This document shows, one piece after another, positions 36,346 to 46,078 of a stretch of 64,000 nucleotides of DNA. The DNA is from Pseudomonadota bacterium (GTDB taxonomy: Bacteria > Pseudomonadota > Alphaproteobacteria > UBA828), in NCBI GenBank assembly GCA_027624955.1, contig JAQBTG010000013.1, forward strand, positions 1 through 64,000, given 5' to 3'. Within the stretch, counting starts at the first letter, position 1. Each line of letters starts with the position of its first letter. The notes beneath the pieces are model-generated. The model saw nothing but the letters and a program-made list of their open reading frames with translations. It had not been told where the DNA came from and ran no database searches. The position numbers and the translations under genes were made by a program.

Positions 36346-38085
36346 TTATTCGGACGCCTTCGCGCTGCGCAATATCGCTGTAGCGTCGGCGTCAACGTCA
36401 AGCGAGGCTGCCGTCAGCACGACGGCGAATAGGGTTTTGGCTTCCTCCGGCGAATAATAGCCGCGCTGTACGTCCCGTCGGACTCGCTCCGGGTCGCGTG
36501 CACGCGCGTTGCCGTAGCCGCCGCCGCCCGGTGTCGAGATGTGGACACATTCCCCGGCGGCGAGCGTGATGTCCTGATCCTTGGAGAGATGCGGCGGGTG
36601 ATAGACGCCATCTGCGCGTTCGACACTGACCCGATTGACGCCGCCGGGAGCGCCGCCGGCCATGCCGTTCGGACCGACGCGGCCATGATCCATCACCATC
36701 GAGGCGCGCGCCGTACCACGCCGCAGGCGCACGGTGTAATTAATGCCAAAGCCGCCGCGATATTCGCCGGCGCCGCCCGAGCCTTCATGTAGAGAATATT
36801 CGTCGAACAGTACTGGATAGCGTTGTTCAAGCACTTCGACGGGCTGCGATTTCGAGATACCGATAGTCGAACAGCCGTTGGTGAGGCCATCGCCCTGCGG
36901 CGAGCCGCCATAGCCGCCGCCGGTAAAAAAATAAAGCACATAGGGGCGCTCGCGCGCAGGGTCGTAACCGCCAAGGGCAAAATTTCCTGACGTGCCGGCC
37001 GGCGCGGCGAACAAGCGCTCGGGGATCGCCTTGGCGAGCGCATCGAACACCGCCTCGGCGATGCGCTGGCTTACTTCCGCCGCGCAGCCTGATACCGGAC
37101 GGGGGTATTTCGCATAGAGAAACGTGCCGTCAGGATCGGTGATATGGAGCGGCTCAAAAGTGCCCGCATTGATCGGCACTTCCGGGAAGATATGCTTCAT
37201 AGCCAGGTAAATGGAGGATTTGGTGGTGGCGAGCACGCTGTTCATCGGCCCTTGGCAGGGCGGGCTTGAGCTCGACAAATCGAAATAAAGCTCGCCATCT
37301 TGTTTGGTTATTTTCAGGTCGACCTTGAGCGGCTCGTTCACCACGCCGTCTGAATCGACGTAGGACAGACCTTGATAGACGCCGTCCGGGATGGTGCCGA
37401 TGCGGGCGCGCATTTGCCGCGCGGCGCGGGTGCGCATCTCCTTGATCACCGCGTTCACCAGATCGACGCCGTATTTATCGAGCAATGCAGTAAGGCGGCG
37501 CTCGCCGACAAAAAGCGCTGCCGATTGCGCCTTGATATCGCCTATGCGCTGGTCGGCGATGCGCATATTGGAAAGGAAGATCGAGAGAATTTCTTGATCT
37601 AGGACACCTTTTTTATAGAGCTTCACCGGTGGAAAACGCAGGCCTTCTTGCTCGACCTCGGTGGCGTGAGCGGAAAAGCCACCCGGCACCATGCCGCCGG
37701 TATCCGGCCAATGGCCGGTGTTGGAGAGCCAGGCAAACAGCTCGCCCTGGTAATAAAACGGCATGTGGAAGCGCACATCCATCAGATGGGTGCCGCCGAG
37801 ATAAGGATCGTTGACGGCAAAAATATCGCCGGGCCAAATTTCGGGTGCGCGTTCGATGACGGTACGGGTGGAGAATTGCATGGTGCCGACAAACACCGGC
37901 AGGCCGAGTTCGCCCTGGGCGATGAGCGAACCGTCTTCCTTGGAATAGATGCCGTCTGAGCGGTCAAGCGCTTCCGATATCACTGGGCTGAAGGCCGAGC
38001 GCACGAAGGCCAAATCCATCTCGTTGCAGACCTGTTGCAGGCCGCTTTGCACCACCGAAAGGGTGACGGGATCGATCGCGCTCAT
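36346..38085 (-). CDS. hyuB: Hydantoinase/oxoprolinase subunit B (HyuB), pair 3
   Basis: 579 residues from the ATG at 38085, which overlaps the HyuA stop by four bases; the longer upstream frame is out of place inside HyuA. The metal-site motif is NDPYLGGTHLMDVRFH, the complete NDPY.GG.H..D form. HISTPGGGGYGNARARDPERVRRDVQRG is the usual end. It is the last gene of the six-gene operon that begins with the FAD subunit at 46014. In that setting it may open a lactam ring at the expense of ATP. Confidence 0.9.
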   Translation of the reverse strand: MSAIDPVTLSVVQSGLQQVCNEMDLAFVRSAFSPVISEALDRSDGIYSKEDGSLIAQGELGLPVFVGTMQFSTRTVIERAPEIWPGDIFAVNDPYLGGTHLMDVRFHMPFYYQGELFAWLSNTGHWPDTGGMVPGGFSAHATEVEQEGLRFPPVKLYKKGVLDQEILSIFLSNMRIADQRIGDIKAQSAALFVGERRLTALLDKYGVDLVNAVIKEMRTRAARQMRARIGTIPDGVYQGLSYVDSDGVVNEPLKVDLKITKQDGELYFDLSSSSPPCQGPMNSVLATTKSSIYLAMKHIFPEVPINAGTFEPLHITDPDGTFLYAKYPRPVSGCAAEVSQRIAEAVFDALAKAIPERLFAAPAGTSGNFALGGYDPARERPYVLYFFTGGGYGGSPQGDGLTNGCSTIGISKSQPVEVLEQRYPVLFDEYSLHEGSGGAGEYRGGFGINYTVRLRRGTARASMVMDHGRVGPNGMAGGAPGGVNRVSVERADGVYHPPHLSKDQDITLAAGECVHISTPGGGGYGNARARDPERVRRDVQRGYYSPEEAKTLFAVVLTAASLDVDADATAILRSAKASE

Positions 38086-40118
38086 GGTGCCACCTCGATC
38101 ACCAAATTGCCGAGACCATCCAGCGTCACGCGATTGCCCGGCTCGACGACGATGGTGCAATCCATTTGCTCGATGATGGCGGGGCCATCGAGCACCATGT
38201 CGGCGGGCAAAAGGTGGCGCTGATAAATCGGCGTTTCGTGCGCCTCTCCGGCAAACCAGACAGCGCGTTGGCCGCGCCGCGCATCTGCCAAGGAGCCATT
38301 GTCGCTGGCCGCAGCCAGGGCTTCCAGGGGAGCGCCCGGCCGGCGCCCGATTACGGCGGTGTGGAGGCTTACCAGGACGGCGCGGATTTCTTCCAGTTCG
38401 ACATGAAAGCGATCGAAATAGACGGTCTCGAAGGCAGCCTGTAGCTCCGCCACTTGCACCACCGTTCCGCTCAGTGGAACGGTGAGCAGATGGGTTTGGC
38501 CCTCGAACTGCATATCGGCAAAATGGAGGCAATCGATGCTGGTTACGGCGACGCCCTCACGGCGGATGGTCGCCCGACCTTCCGCGATTTGCGCCTCGAG
38601 AATGGCGTGCGCCTCGGCGACATCGAGAACCGAAAGCGGCGCGTTCAGGGTATTCACATAGTCATGGCGCAAATCGGCGGTAATGCAGCCGATGGCGTTC
38701 GTGATACCAGGGCGCGCCGGTATCAGCACGCGCGGGATGCTCAATTCACGCGCCAGGGCGGCGGCGTGCATTGGCCCGGCGCCACCGAACGCGAACAGGG
38801 TGAAATCACGCGGGTCATGACCGCGCGCCAGGGTCACCATGCGGATGGCGCCGGCCATGCGATCGTTGCCGATGGCGATGATCGCCGCCGCCGCCTGTTC
38901 GAGCCCGAGGCCGAGCGGTTGGCAAATCTCCTGGTTAATCGCATCGCGCACAGCGTCGAGCGGCGCGTCGCCGGCAACGCCGAGAAGACCGGCCGGATCG
39001 AGCCGCCCGAGCAACAGGTTGGCATCGGTAATGGTCGGGCGTGTGCCGCCGCGGCCGTAACAGATTGGCCCCGGCTGGGCGCCGGCGCTCTCGGGTCCGA
39101 CCTGCAACATGCCGGCCTCATTGACGAAGGCGATCGAACCGCCGCCGGCGCCGATGGTATGCACGTCTACCATCGGCACATGAATCGGCATGGCGTATTC
39201 GAGCTCCATCTCGGAGGTCACATCGGGCACGCCGCCCTGCACCAAACCGACATCGCAACTGGTACCGCCGGTATCGAAGGTAATGAGATTGTCGATACCA
39301 GTAGCGCGCGCCGTGGCCGCCGCCGCCATGACGCCTGACGCGGGACCGGACATCACCGTCTTCACCGCCGCTTCGGCGGCGATGCCAGAAGAGACGCTGC
39401 CGCCATTGCCTTGCATGACCAAAAGGTCGTGGCGAAAGCCGCCATCGGCCAGTTGGCGCCGTAGATTCACAAGATAGCGTTGCAACACCGGCTGCACGCA
39501 AGCGTTCACCGTGGCCGTCACGCCACGCTCATATTCGCGGTATTCGGACAAGATGGCATGGCCCGCCGTGATGTATTCATTGGGCCACAGCTCTTGCGCG
39601 ATTTCCACCGCGCGGCGCTCATGCGTCGGATTGCGGTAGCTGTGGAGAAAATGCACGACCAGCGATTCGCAGCCCGCCGCGATGAGGGCGCGCACCGCTG
39701 TGCGCATCAATTCCTCGTCCAAGGGCGTTAGAATATTCCCGTCGGCATCCATGCGCTCGGCCACCTCTAGCCGCAATTCGCGCGGTACGAGAGGGATGAA
39801 TTGACCGATCAAACCATAGGGCTGTGGGCGGGTGCGGCGGCCGAGTTCGAGCACGTCACGGAAGCCCTTGGTGGTGATCATCCCGCATTTGCTGAGCTTG
39901 CGTTCCAGCAGGGCATTGGTGGTGGTAGTGGTGCCGTGACTGATATTGGCAACCGAAGCCAGCTCGACGCTGGCCTCGGCCAGAGCCGCCATAAATCCCT
40001 CCGCCTGATTGCCGGGCGTGGTCGGCACCTTGGCGATGCGCACATCGCCGCCCGGCTCCATATAAACGAGATCGGTGAAGGTACCACCGACATCGACGCC
40101 AACAATCGCGCCGCTCAC
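38082..40118 (-). CDS. hyuA: Hydantoinase/oxoprolinase subunit A (HyuA), pair 3
   Basis: 678 residues from a GTG that overlaps the UPF0280 stop (GTGA). The motifs are GVDVGGTFTD, GTTTTTNALLERK and DTGGTSCDVG. The usual SNGG and SGPAGG appear as QGNGG and SGPASG, so this copy differs from pairs 1 and 2 in the nucleotide site. Its place after a 6-hydroxynicotinate reductase-like gene suggests that the substrate is the reduced ring lactam, replacing the enamidase step known in Eubacterium. That is inference from gene order. Confidence 0.88.
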   Translation of the reverse strand: MSGAIVGVDVGGTFTDLVYMEPGGDVRIAKVPTTPGNQAEGFMAALAEASVELASVANISHGTTTTTNALLERKLSKCGMITTKGFRDVLELGRRTRPQPYGLIGQFIPLVPRELRLEVAERMDADGNILTPLDEELMRTAVRALIAAGCESLVVHFLHSYRNPTHERRAVEIAQELWPNEYITAGHAILSEYREYERGVTATVNACVQPVLQRYLVNLRRQLADGGFRHDLLVMQGNGGSVSSGIAAEAAVKTVMSGPASGVMAAAATARATGIDNLITFDTGGTSCDVGLVQGGVPDVTSEMELEYAMPIHVPMVDVHTIGAGGGSIAFVNEAGMLQVGPESAGAQPGPICYGRGGTRPTITDANLLLGRLDPAGLLGVAGDAPLDAVRDAINQEICQPLGLGLEQAAAAIIAIGNDRMAGAIRMVTLARGHDPRDFTLFAFGGAGPMHAAALARELSIPRVLIPARPGITNAIGCITADLRHDYVNTLNAPLSVLDVAEAHAILEAQIAEGRATIRREGVAVTSIDCLHFADMQFEGQTHLLTVPLSGTVVQVAELQAAFETVYFDRFHVELEEIRAVLVSLHTAVIGRRPGAPLEALAAASDNGSLADARRGQRAVWFAGEAHETPIYQRHLLPADMVLDGPAIIEQMDCTIVVEPGNRVTLDGLGNLVIEVAP

Positions 40119-40984
40119 GCGACACCTCGCGCGGCCGATAGACGGGCCTCGGCAGTTAGCGTAATCACCCGGCCCTGAAGCGAGAGGTAGGCACTGAAAA
40201 TGTGCCCCTTGGCCTGTATGACACTGGCGTGAGCGAGGCCGGCGGCAAGTGCTCGTTCAACCGCATCATCGGGCAATTCACCGACCGCGACGGTCACCGG
40301 AAGATCGCCAAGGTCGCTGTCATCGGAGAGCGTGTTGGCCGGCGCGCGCCTGATTGCCGGATGATCCACATCGACCCTATTGGCAATCAGCGTGGCGGCA
40401 ACATCGGCCTCGGCAGCGGAGCGCGCCAGCACGGTGACAGCATCGGCGATGCCAAGAGAATGCGAGCGCCCACGCCAGCCAGAGGTCGCGAGGCCGCGCA
40501 CCGGCATGTTCTGCGCGAGCCGCACCCGCGCATCGATGGCCGGCGCATCGGCATCATCGACGATACCGGCATCAAAAGACTGGCCAGTGGCGAGATGAAT
40601 GGCGATATCACCGCCGTTGTTGATATAGACCCGGCTCAGATCGCGCCCCGCGACCAGTGCACCAAGCACGTCATCTGCGACCGCGCCCGCCACCGCCGCC
40701 ATCGGCGTCACGAAGGCATCCCGATGCGGCCACACCGCAGCCACCATGCGCCGCGCCACGGCGCCGTTGAGGAGCGGCCGCGCCGCGCCGACGGGCGCGC
40801 GCAGGCGCGGCAATTCTGTGACCAGTTCATCGAGAATTGTGGCGAAGCGCACCCCTGCCTGTGAATAGGCCACCATGACTTCGGCTTCGTCACCTTCCGC
40901 CAGGGCAACAATATCGATGGGGCCATGATTGAGATGCAGCCGCCGGCCATCGGCCAACAGCGCGATTTGTGCCGCGCCGGTCAC
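40115..40984 (-). CDS. UPF0280 family protein (ApbE-like fold)
   Basis: 289 residues from the GTG at 40984, which overlaps the reductase stop (GTGA); a frame starting at 41023 would overlap more and is less likely. Family marks are RVYINNGGDIAIHLATG, GLATSGWRGRSHSLGIADAVTVLA and the aspartate-rich middle. UPF0280 proteins share the fold of ApbE, the enzyme that attaches FMN covalently to proteins. None has a proven activity, as far as I know. Lying between the reductase and HyuA in a tightly coupled operon, it may flavinylate the reductase. Confidence 0.82.
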   Translation of the reverse strand: MTGAAQIALLADGRRLHLNHGPIDIVALAEGDEAEVMVAYSQAGVRFATILDELVTELPRLRAPVGAARPLLNGAVARRMVAAVWPHRDAFVTPMAAVAGAVADDVLGALVAGRDLSRVYINNGGDIAIHLATGQSFDAGIVDDADAPAIDARVRLAQNMPVRGLATSGWRGRSHSLGIADAVTVLARSAAEADVAATLIANRVDVDHPAIRRAPANTLSDDSDLGDLPVTVAVGELPDDAVERALAAGLAHASVIQAKGHIFSAYLSLQGRVITLTAEARLSAARGVA

Positions 40985-42432
40985 GCGCCGCTGCCTACTG
41001 GCCAGGGGTTGGCGTCGTTCCACGCGTCGACGCGCATGTTGCCGCCCTGCCCCGGCACCTGGTCGAGCCCGACAATGGCCGAGACATGGCCACCGAGCGC
41101 TGCGTAATCCTCGCGAGTCAAAGTAAACTCGATGGGCGCTACCAGTGCCGGCGTGGGCACATAGCCAAAAGAATTTTGCGGCATGCGGGTGACATCAACC
41201 ATCAGAGTGATACCGCCACCCGGCCAAATGTAGACCGGCGCGCCGCCGCAGGTGACGCGCGTCAGCGCCGCTTTTACCGATTTGGTGAGGCGCACCGGAT
41301 TCTCGGTCACCCCGGCGCGGAGACTGCCGCCCGCGCCGGCCATGAACAGCACCGTTGAGAGCGCCGGTTCGCAGTTCTCGGCGATGCGCGCCACCACCGT
41401 TTCGATTGCTTCCGGCACATCTCGGGGCACGGGCTTTAAATCATCGTCGAGCACATACCAGGCGGCATCCTCGCCGGTGGTGGAAACCATGTGGAGACGC
41501 AGACCCGGCCAGGCTTTCTTGGGGTCGATACGCTCGATGATATCCAACGGGTCGTCGACATCCGTGCCGCCCCAGCCCGAGCCGTGCCCGGCAACCTGGA
41601 AATAGCGACCCGGCGTCGAACGCCGCCCGCGCACGCGGATACCGGCCGGCGGCACACCGAGAAATTGTCCGGCCATATGCTCGCTCATCACGCCGGTAAT
41701 ATGATCGTCCACCACGATCACCTCATCGGCATGGCCAAACCATTGTTGGGCGAACATGCCCATTGCGGCGGAACCGCAGCCGACGCGCATGCGCTTTTCC
41801 TGCTCGCCGTCGACGATCGGTGCAGCGCCCGCCTGCACCACAACAGAAGAGCCGTCATCGACGCTAAGTTCCACCGCCTCACCATTGCACATGGCCAGGA
41901 GCGCCGCACAAGTAACCGTGCCCTCCCGCTTGGAGCCGCCGGTAAAATGGCGCACGCCGCCGAGGGAGAGCATCTGCGAGCCATATTCCGCTGTGGTGAC
42001 ATGGCCGATCGGCTCGCCCTGGCAGCGCACGATGGCTTGCTCGGGACCGAGATAACGGTCGGTATCGACTTTCACCTTGACGCCGCAATAGCTGAAAATG
42101 CCTTCCGAGACGACGGTGACCATATCGACGCCATCGATTTCAGCGGAAATAATAAAGGGCGCCGGTTTGTAATCCGGATAGGTGGTGCCAGAGCCGAGAC
42201 CGGTGACGAAACTATCGCCCGGCGTCAACATCTCGCCTGACCATGCTTGGCTACTCTCCATGAACGGCAACAGCTTGTCCGAGCGGCTGGCGACGAGAAG
42301 CGGGTCTACACGGGTAAGCTTGCCGTCGACATTGGCATAGCGATCGCAGGCGCCGGCCTTGCCTTCGCGGATACGGCACAGCACCGGGCAAGCATCGCAG
42401 CGGATGACATCGCTGACGGTTTCAGCCACCAT
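40981..42432 (-). CDS. 6-hydroxynicotinate reductase-like iron-sulfur protein
   Basis: About 483 residues from the ATG at 42432, overlapping the upstream gene by 11 bases. The N-terminus binds an iron-sulfur cluster: C12, C15, C19 and C29 in CDACPVLCRIREGKAGAC. The rest agrees with proteins annotated 6-hydroxynicotinate reductase. In Eubacterium barkeri that ferredoxin-dependent enzyme reduces 6-hydroxynicotinate to 1,4,5,6-tetrahydro-6-oxonicotinate. In aerobic alphaproteobacteria the true substrate is not established. Here it follows a molybdenum hydroxylase, which could make the hydroxylated ring, and precedes a HyuA/HyuB pair. Confidence 0.8.
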   Translation of the reverse strand: MVAETVSDVIRCDACPVLCRIREGKAGACDRYANVDGKLTRVDPLLVASRSDKLLPFMESSQAWSGEMLTPGDSFVTGLGSGTTYPDYKPAPFIISAEIDGVDMVTVVSEGIFSYCGVKVKVDTDRYLGPEQAIVRCQGEPIGHVTTAEYGSQMLSLGGVRHFTGGSKREGTVTCAALLAMCNGEAVELSVDDGSSVVVQAGAAPIVDGEQEKRMRVGCGSAAMGMFAQQWFGHADEVIVVDDHITGVMSEHMAGQFLGVPPAGIRVRGRRSTPGRYFQVAGHGSGWGGTDVDDPLDIIERIDPKKAWPGLRLHMVSTTGEDAAWYVLDDDLKPVPRDVPEAIETVVARIAENCEPALSTVLFMAGAGGSLRAGVTENPVRLTKSVKAALTRVTCGGAPVYIWPGGGITLMVDVTRMPQNSFGYVPTPALVAPIEFTLTREDYAALGGHVSAIVGLDQVPGQGGNMRVDAWNDANPWPVGSGA

Positions 42433-45172
42433 TTTGCGACTTATTGTTGCTCTGGGCCAAAATTGCCGCGCGCACGCGGTGCGGCAGCGCCGGAGCGCGG
42501 GTGAGACGGATGCCGGTGGCATGGCGGATAGCGCCGAAGATCGCCGGCGCAGTGGGGATCAATCCCGGCTCGCCAACGCCTTTGGCGCCGTAGGGGCCGA
42601 GCGGCTCTTCCTCCTCGACAACCAGCACTTCGATTTCGGGCATGTCGCCGATTGTTGGAATCAGATAATCGTGCAGATTGTCGCTCCGCCCCGGCACATA
42701 TTCTTCCATCAACGCGAAGCCGAGCCCCTGGGCGATGCCGCCTTGCACTTGGCCTTCCACTTGAATCGGATTGATGGCGCGCCCGACATCATGCGCGGCG
42801 GTGATTTTCAGCACCTTGGTGGTGCCCAATTCCATATCCACTTCGACCGTGGCGATCTGGGCGGCGAAGCCATACGTGGCGTAGGGCGAGCCCTGACCGT
42901 TCTCATCCAATGGGACCGTCGGCGGGTCGAACGTGCCATTCCCTTCGAGGACGGCCCCATCGCCGCCAGCGGAAAGAGTGGAAAGGTCAATTTGATGACG
43001 CTCAGCGCCATCGCGCACGGTGACGATATGGCCGGTCAGCTCGATTGCGGAATCGGGGCCGGCATTCGCGTGGCGCAATATGTTCTGGCGCAGATCCTCG
43101 CCGGCCAGCTGCGCCGCCTTGCCGGACACGAAAGTTTGGCGCGACGCAGAAGTTTTACCGGCATCTGCTGTCAGGTCGGTATCGCCGACAACCTGCTTCA
43201 TCTGTGCCACTGGTAGGCCGAGCCCGTCGGCACAGATTTGCGCAATGATCGTTGTCGAGCCCTGGCCGATATCGACGGCGCCGTTATAGAGCATCAATTC
43301 GCCACTCCCATCGAGCGTGACGCGCATGCTGGAGGGGTTGCTGAGCCCGGTATTGCCGATGCCGTACCACATACAGCCGATGCCGGTGCCGCGACGACGC
43401 TGGCCGGCGCCGGCATTGAATGCGGCCACTTCTTGCAGCGCGGCGTGCCAATGCGGCTCGAGCAATTCCAGGCACGGCGCGAGGCCGGCGCTAGCTTCCA
43501 GCACTTGTCCGGTGCCGGTAGCCTGTCCGGTGCGGAGCGCATTGAGGAGACGAATTTGCAGACGGTCGAGGCCAAGTTTCTCGGCAAGATCATCAAGCAT
43601 GGTTTCATGGGCGATGGCCGCTTGCGGCACACCGAATCCGCGGAAGGCACCGCAGGAGGGGCCGTTGGTCAACACTGCGCGGCCGGTAGTTTCGACATGC
43701 GGCACATGATAGGGGCCCATGGCATGCACCGGGACACGCCCGGCAACGGTCGGCCCCCACGAGGCATAGCCGCCGGTGTTCACGTCGGCATGAAATTTGA
43801 CCGCCAGCAAACGGCCCTCGGCGTCGCAACCGAAGCGCGCCGTCATGAAAGCCGGGTGCCGCTTGGTCGTGCTCATCATGCTTTCAGGGCGGCTGTAGAC
43901 GGCGGCGACCGGACGCTTCGTCAGCCAGGCTGCAACGGCGACCAAAGGCTGCACCGAAAGATCGAGCTTGCCGCCAAAGCCGCCGCCGCAGGCTGTCGGG
44001 ATGATGCGGACATCTTCCTTGGCCAATTTGAGGACGTCTGCCACTTCGTCACGGTCCATGACTGGCGTTTGGGTAGAGACGTGGATTTCTATTCGATCCC
44101 CGATGCGACGCGCCCAGCCCGCCTCGGGCTCGATATAGGCATGCTCGACATAAGCGGTTTCAAACTGGCCTTCGGCGATGGCGGCACATGTCTTAAACGC
44201 CGCGGCGACATCGCCCTTTTTTACCCGACCCTCGGCGAGGATATTGCCCGGCCGATCGTCATGCAGTTGAAAGGCGCCAGGCGCCATTGCTGAGGCGATA
44301 TCGAGCATGGCTTTGAGTGGCTCATAAATGATCGGCACGTCGGCATCGCGGATGGCCTCGACGGTAGCGCGCTCTCCAACCAGGGCGACCACGCCTTCAC
44401 CGCGAAGCCGCACCAAGCCCTCCGCCAGAACCGGCTGGTCCTTGCGGCCGGGCATGATGGCGTAGCGGTTTTCCGGCGAATCCGCCGCGGTCAGCACGCG
44501 AGTAAGCCCGGGGTGGGCGGCAACGAAAGCGTCCATATCGCCAAGAGTGAAGCGCGCAAACGCATGCGGTGAACGCACGACGCGGAGCCACAGGGCATCC
44601 TCAGGAATCGCGTCAGCGCCATAAGATTCAGCGCCGCTTAGTTTGGCCAAACCATCGAGCTTGGCGAGACGGGCGCCGACCGCGTCGCCTGCCGGCGGCG
44701 CAACACCAAGACCTTCGCCGGAAACGTCGAGCACCGCTTCGATGATCTTGAGATAGCCGGTGCAGCGGCAGAGCACGCCGCCGAGCGCATCCTTCACTTG
44801 GCTTTCGCTCGGCTCAGGCACACGCGCCAGCAAATCGCTTGCCGCCATCAGCATGCCGGGGGTGCAGATACCGCACTGCGCCGCGCCATGGCGATGAAAG
44901 GCCTCTTGTAGTTTGTGCAGCGCCGCGCCATTGGCGAGACCCTCGATCGTCGCCACCTTGCGCCCTTCGGCCTGGGCCAGTGACACCATGCAGGCGCAGA
45001 CCTGTTCGCCATCGATAAGCACGGTGCAGGCGCCGCAATCGCCAGCATTGCAGCCGATCTTAGTGCCTTTCAGGCCGAGATCGTCGCGCAGCACGTCGGC
45101 GAGCCGCTTGACACCGGGCGCGTCCACACTGACGTCGCGTCCGTTGACCGAGAATTGTACGGCCGTGGTCAT
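42422..45172 (-). CDS. Fused [2Fe-2S] and molybdopterin subunits of a xanthine dehydrogenase-family hydroxylase
   Basis: The product has 916 residues. Residues 1-155 form the two-cluster small subunit, with C41, C46, C49 and C61, then CGICTPG and CRCTGY. Residues about 165-916 are the molybdopterin subunit, with CGGGFGGK, AFRGFGVPQ and the late GAKGVGEPGLIP motif that holds the catalytic glutamate. Family members hydroxylate N-heterocycles (nicotinate, purines, quinolines) next to ring nitrogen. The fusion makes this a two-gene enzyme with the FAD subunit upstream, with which it overlaps by four bases. Confidence 0.92.
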   Translation of the reverse strand: MTTAVQFSVNGRDVSVDAPGVKRLADVLRDDLGLKGTKIGCNAGDCGACTVLIDGEQVCACMVSLAQAEGRKVATIEGLANGAALHKLQEAFHRHGAAQCGICTPGMLMAASDLLARVPEPSESQVKDALGGVLCRCTGYLKIIEAVLDVSGEGLGVAPPAGDAVGARLAKLDGLAKLSGAESYGADAIPEDALWLRVVRSPHAFARFTLGDMDAFVAAHPGLTRVLTAADSPENRYAIMPGRKDQPVLAEGLVRLRGEGVVALVGERATVEAIRDADVPIIYEPLKAMLDIASAMAPGAFQLHDDRPGNILAEGRVKKGDVAAAFKTCAAIAEGQFETAYVEHAYIEPEAGWARRIGDRIEIHVSTQTPVMDRDEVADVLKLAKEDVRIIPTACGGGFGGKLDLSVQPLVAVAAWLTKRPVAAVYSRPESMMSTTKRHPAFMTARFGCDAEGRLLAVKFHADVNTGGYASWGPTVAGRVPVHAMGPYHVPHVETTGRAVLTNGPSCGAFRGFGVPQAAIAHETMLDDLAEKLGLDRLQIRLLNALRTGQATGTGQVLEASAGLAPCLELLEPHWHAALQEVAAFNAGAGQRRRGTGIGCMWYGIGNTGLSNPSSMRVTLDGSGELMLYNGAVDIGQGSTTIIAQICADGLGLPVAQMKQVVGDTDLTADAGKTSASRQTFVSGKAAQLAGEDLRQNILRHANAGPDSAIELTGHIVTVRDGAERHQIDLSTLSAGGDGAVLEGNGTFDPPTVPLDENGQGSPYATYGFAAQIATVEVDMELGTTKVLKITAAHDVGRAINPIQVEGQVQGGIAQGLGFALMEEYVPGRSDNLHDYLIPTIGDMPEIEVLVVEEEEPLGPYGAKGVGEPGLIPTAPAIFGAIRHATGIRLTRAPALPHRVRAAILAQSNNKSQNGG

Positions 45173-46014
45173 GCCCGTGCTCCCAATTCGTTCAAGGTCC
45201 GGCGCACCAGGGTCAGCGCCGCATCGCGGCGATACGCGGCTGAGCCGCGCAGGTCGTCGAGCGGCGCAAGCGGCGTGAGATGCTGCGGCGCAACTTCTTC
45301 TCCAAGTTCAGCGCTGCATAACGTTCCCACCAGCGCCTCTTCCAAAGCCGGCAAACGGCAAGCAACTTCCGAGCAGGCGCCTGCGGCGACACGGGCGGCG
45401 CTGACCTGGCCGTCCTCGTTGATTTCCAAATTCGCCGCCACCATGACGATGGAGATCACCATATATTTGCGCGCGCCAAGCTTGCGGAAATGCGCGGCGG
45501 CGCGGGTTTGGCGCGGTTTGGGAATTATCAACGCCGTCAAAAGCTGGCCCGGCCTGAGCGCCGTTCTGCGCGAGCCCTGAATGAATTGTTCGAGCGCCAT
45601 ATTTTGCACGCCCTGTGCCGACGACAGTTCGAGTGAGGCGCCAAGGCTCAGCAGTGGCGGTACGCCGTCGGCTGCTGGAGAGGCATTGCACAGATTGCCG
45701 CCGAGCGTGCCCATATTTTGTATTTGCACGCCGCCGACCTCACGCGACGCCAATTTGAGGCCGTCGAACATCGGCGGCAGATCGGCACGGATGATATCGC
45801 TCCAGGTCGTAAGCGCGCCGAAGCGCCAGTGATCGGCAAGGGCTTCGATGCTGCGCAGTTCGCGCAAGGCGCTGATATCGAGCACGTCTTCGTCGAGTGC
45901 GCGATCGACCCGCGCGGGATAAAAATCGGTGCCGCCGGCAAGCACGCTCCAAGGCGCGCCGTCCAGCGCGTCTAATGCCGAATTCAGTGTTGCGGGGCGT
46001 AAATATTCAGCCAT
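45169..46014 (-). CDS. FAD-binding subunit of the molybdenum hydroxylase
   Basis: The product has 281 residues. FAD is held by VLAGGTDFYPARVDR (about residues 24-38) and by NMGTLGGNLCNASPAADGVPPLL (about 100-122), the family's two loops. It passes electrons from the fused subunit to an acceptor. It is the first gene of the operon, 64 bases after the MarR stop, and ends in an ATGA overlap with the fused subunit gene. A palindrome lies 26-45 bases upstream of its ATG. Confidence 0.92.
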   Translation of the reverse strand: MAEYLRPATLNSALDALDGAPWSVLAGGTDFYPARVDRALDEDVLDISALRELRSIEALADHWRFGALTTWSDIIRADLPPMFDGLKLASREVGGVQIQNMGTLGGNLCNASPAADGVPPLLSLGASLELSSAQGVQNMALEQFIQGSRRTALRPGQLLTALIIPKPRQTRAAAHFRKLGARKYMVISIVMVAANLEINEDGQVSAARVAAGACSEVACRLPALEEALVGTLCSAELGEEVAPQHLTPLAPLDDLRGSAAYRRDAALTLVRRTLNELGARA

Positions 46015-46039
46015 CTGCCCTCCCAGCTAACGCGGCAAA

Positions 46040-46059
46040 ATCATATGTACACGTATGAT
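46040..46059. promoter_or_regulatory. 20-bp imperfect palindrome, MarR operator candidate
   Basis: ATCATATGTACACGTATGAT has arms of ten bases that match in eight positions. It lies between the MarR gene and the first structural gene, about 26 bases before the structural ATG, where a bound repressor would block transcription. MarR proteins use 16-20-bp palindromes of this kind. The link to the adjacent MarR is inferred. Confidence 0.6.
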
Positions 46060-46078
46060 AATCGTCAAGCGGCGGCCC

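Noticed and set aside
38454-39338. 294-codon plus-strand open frame
   Set aside because: Antisense to HyuA pair 3; long antisense frames are common in GC-rich genes.
43238-44293. 351-codon plus-strand open frame
   Set aside because: Antisense shadow of the fused molybdenum hydroxylase gene, with no ribosome site and no recognisable motif.
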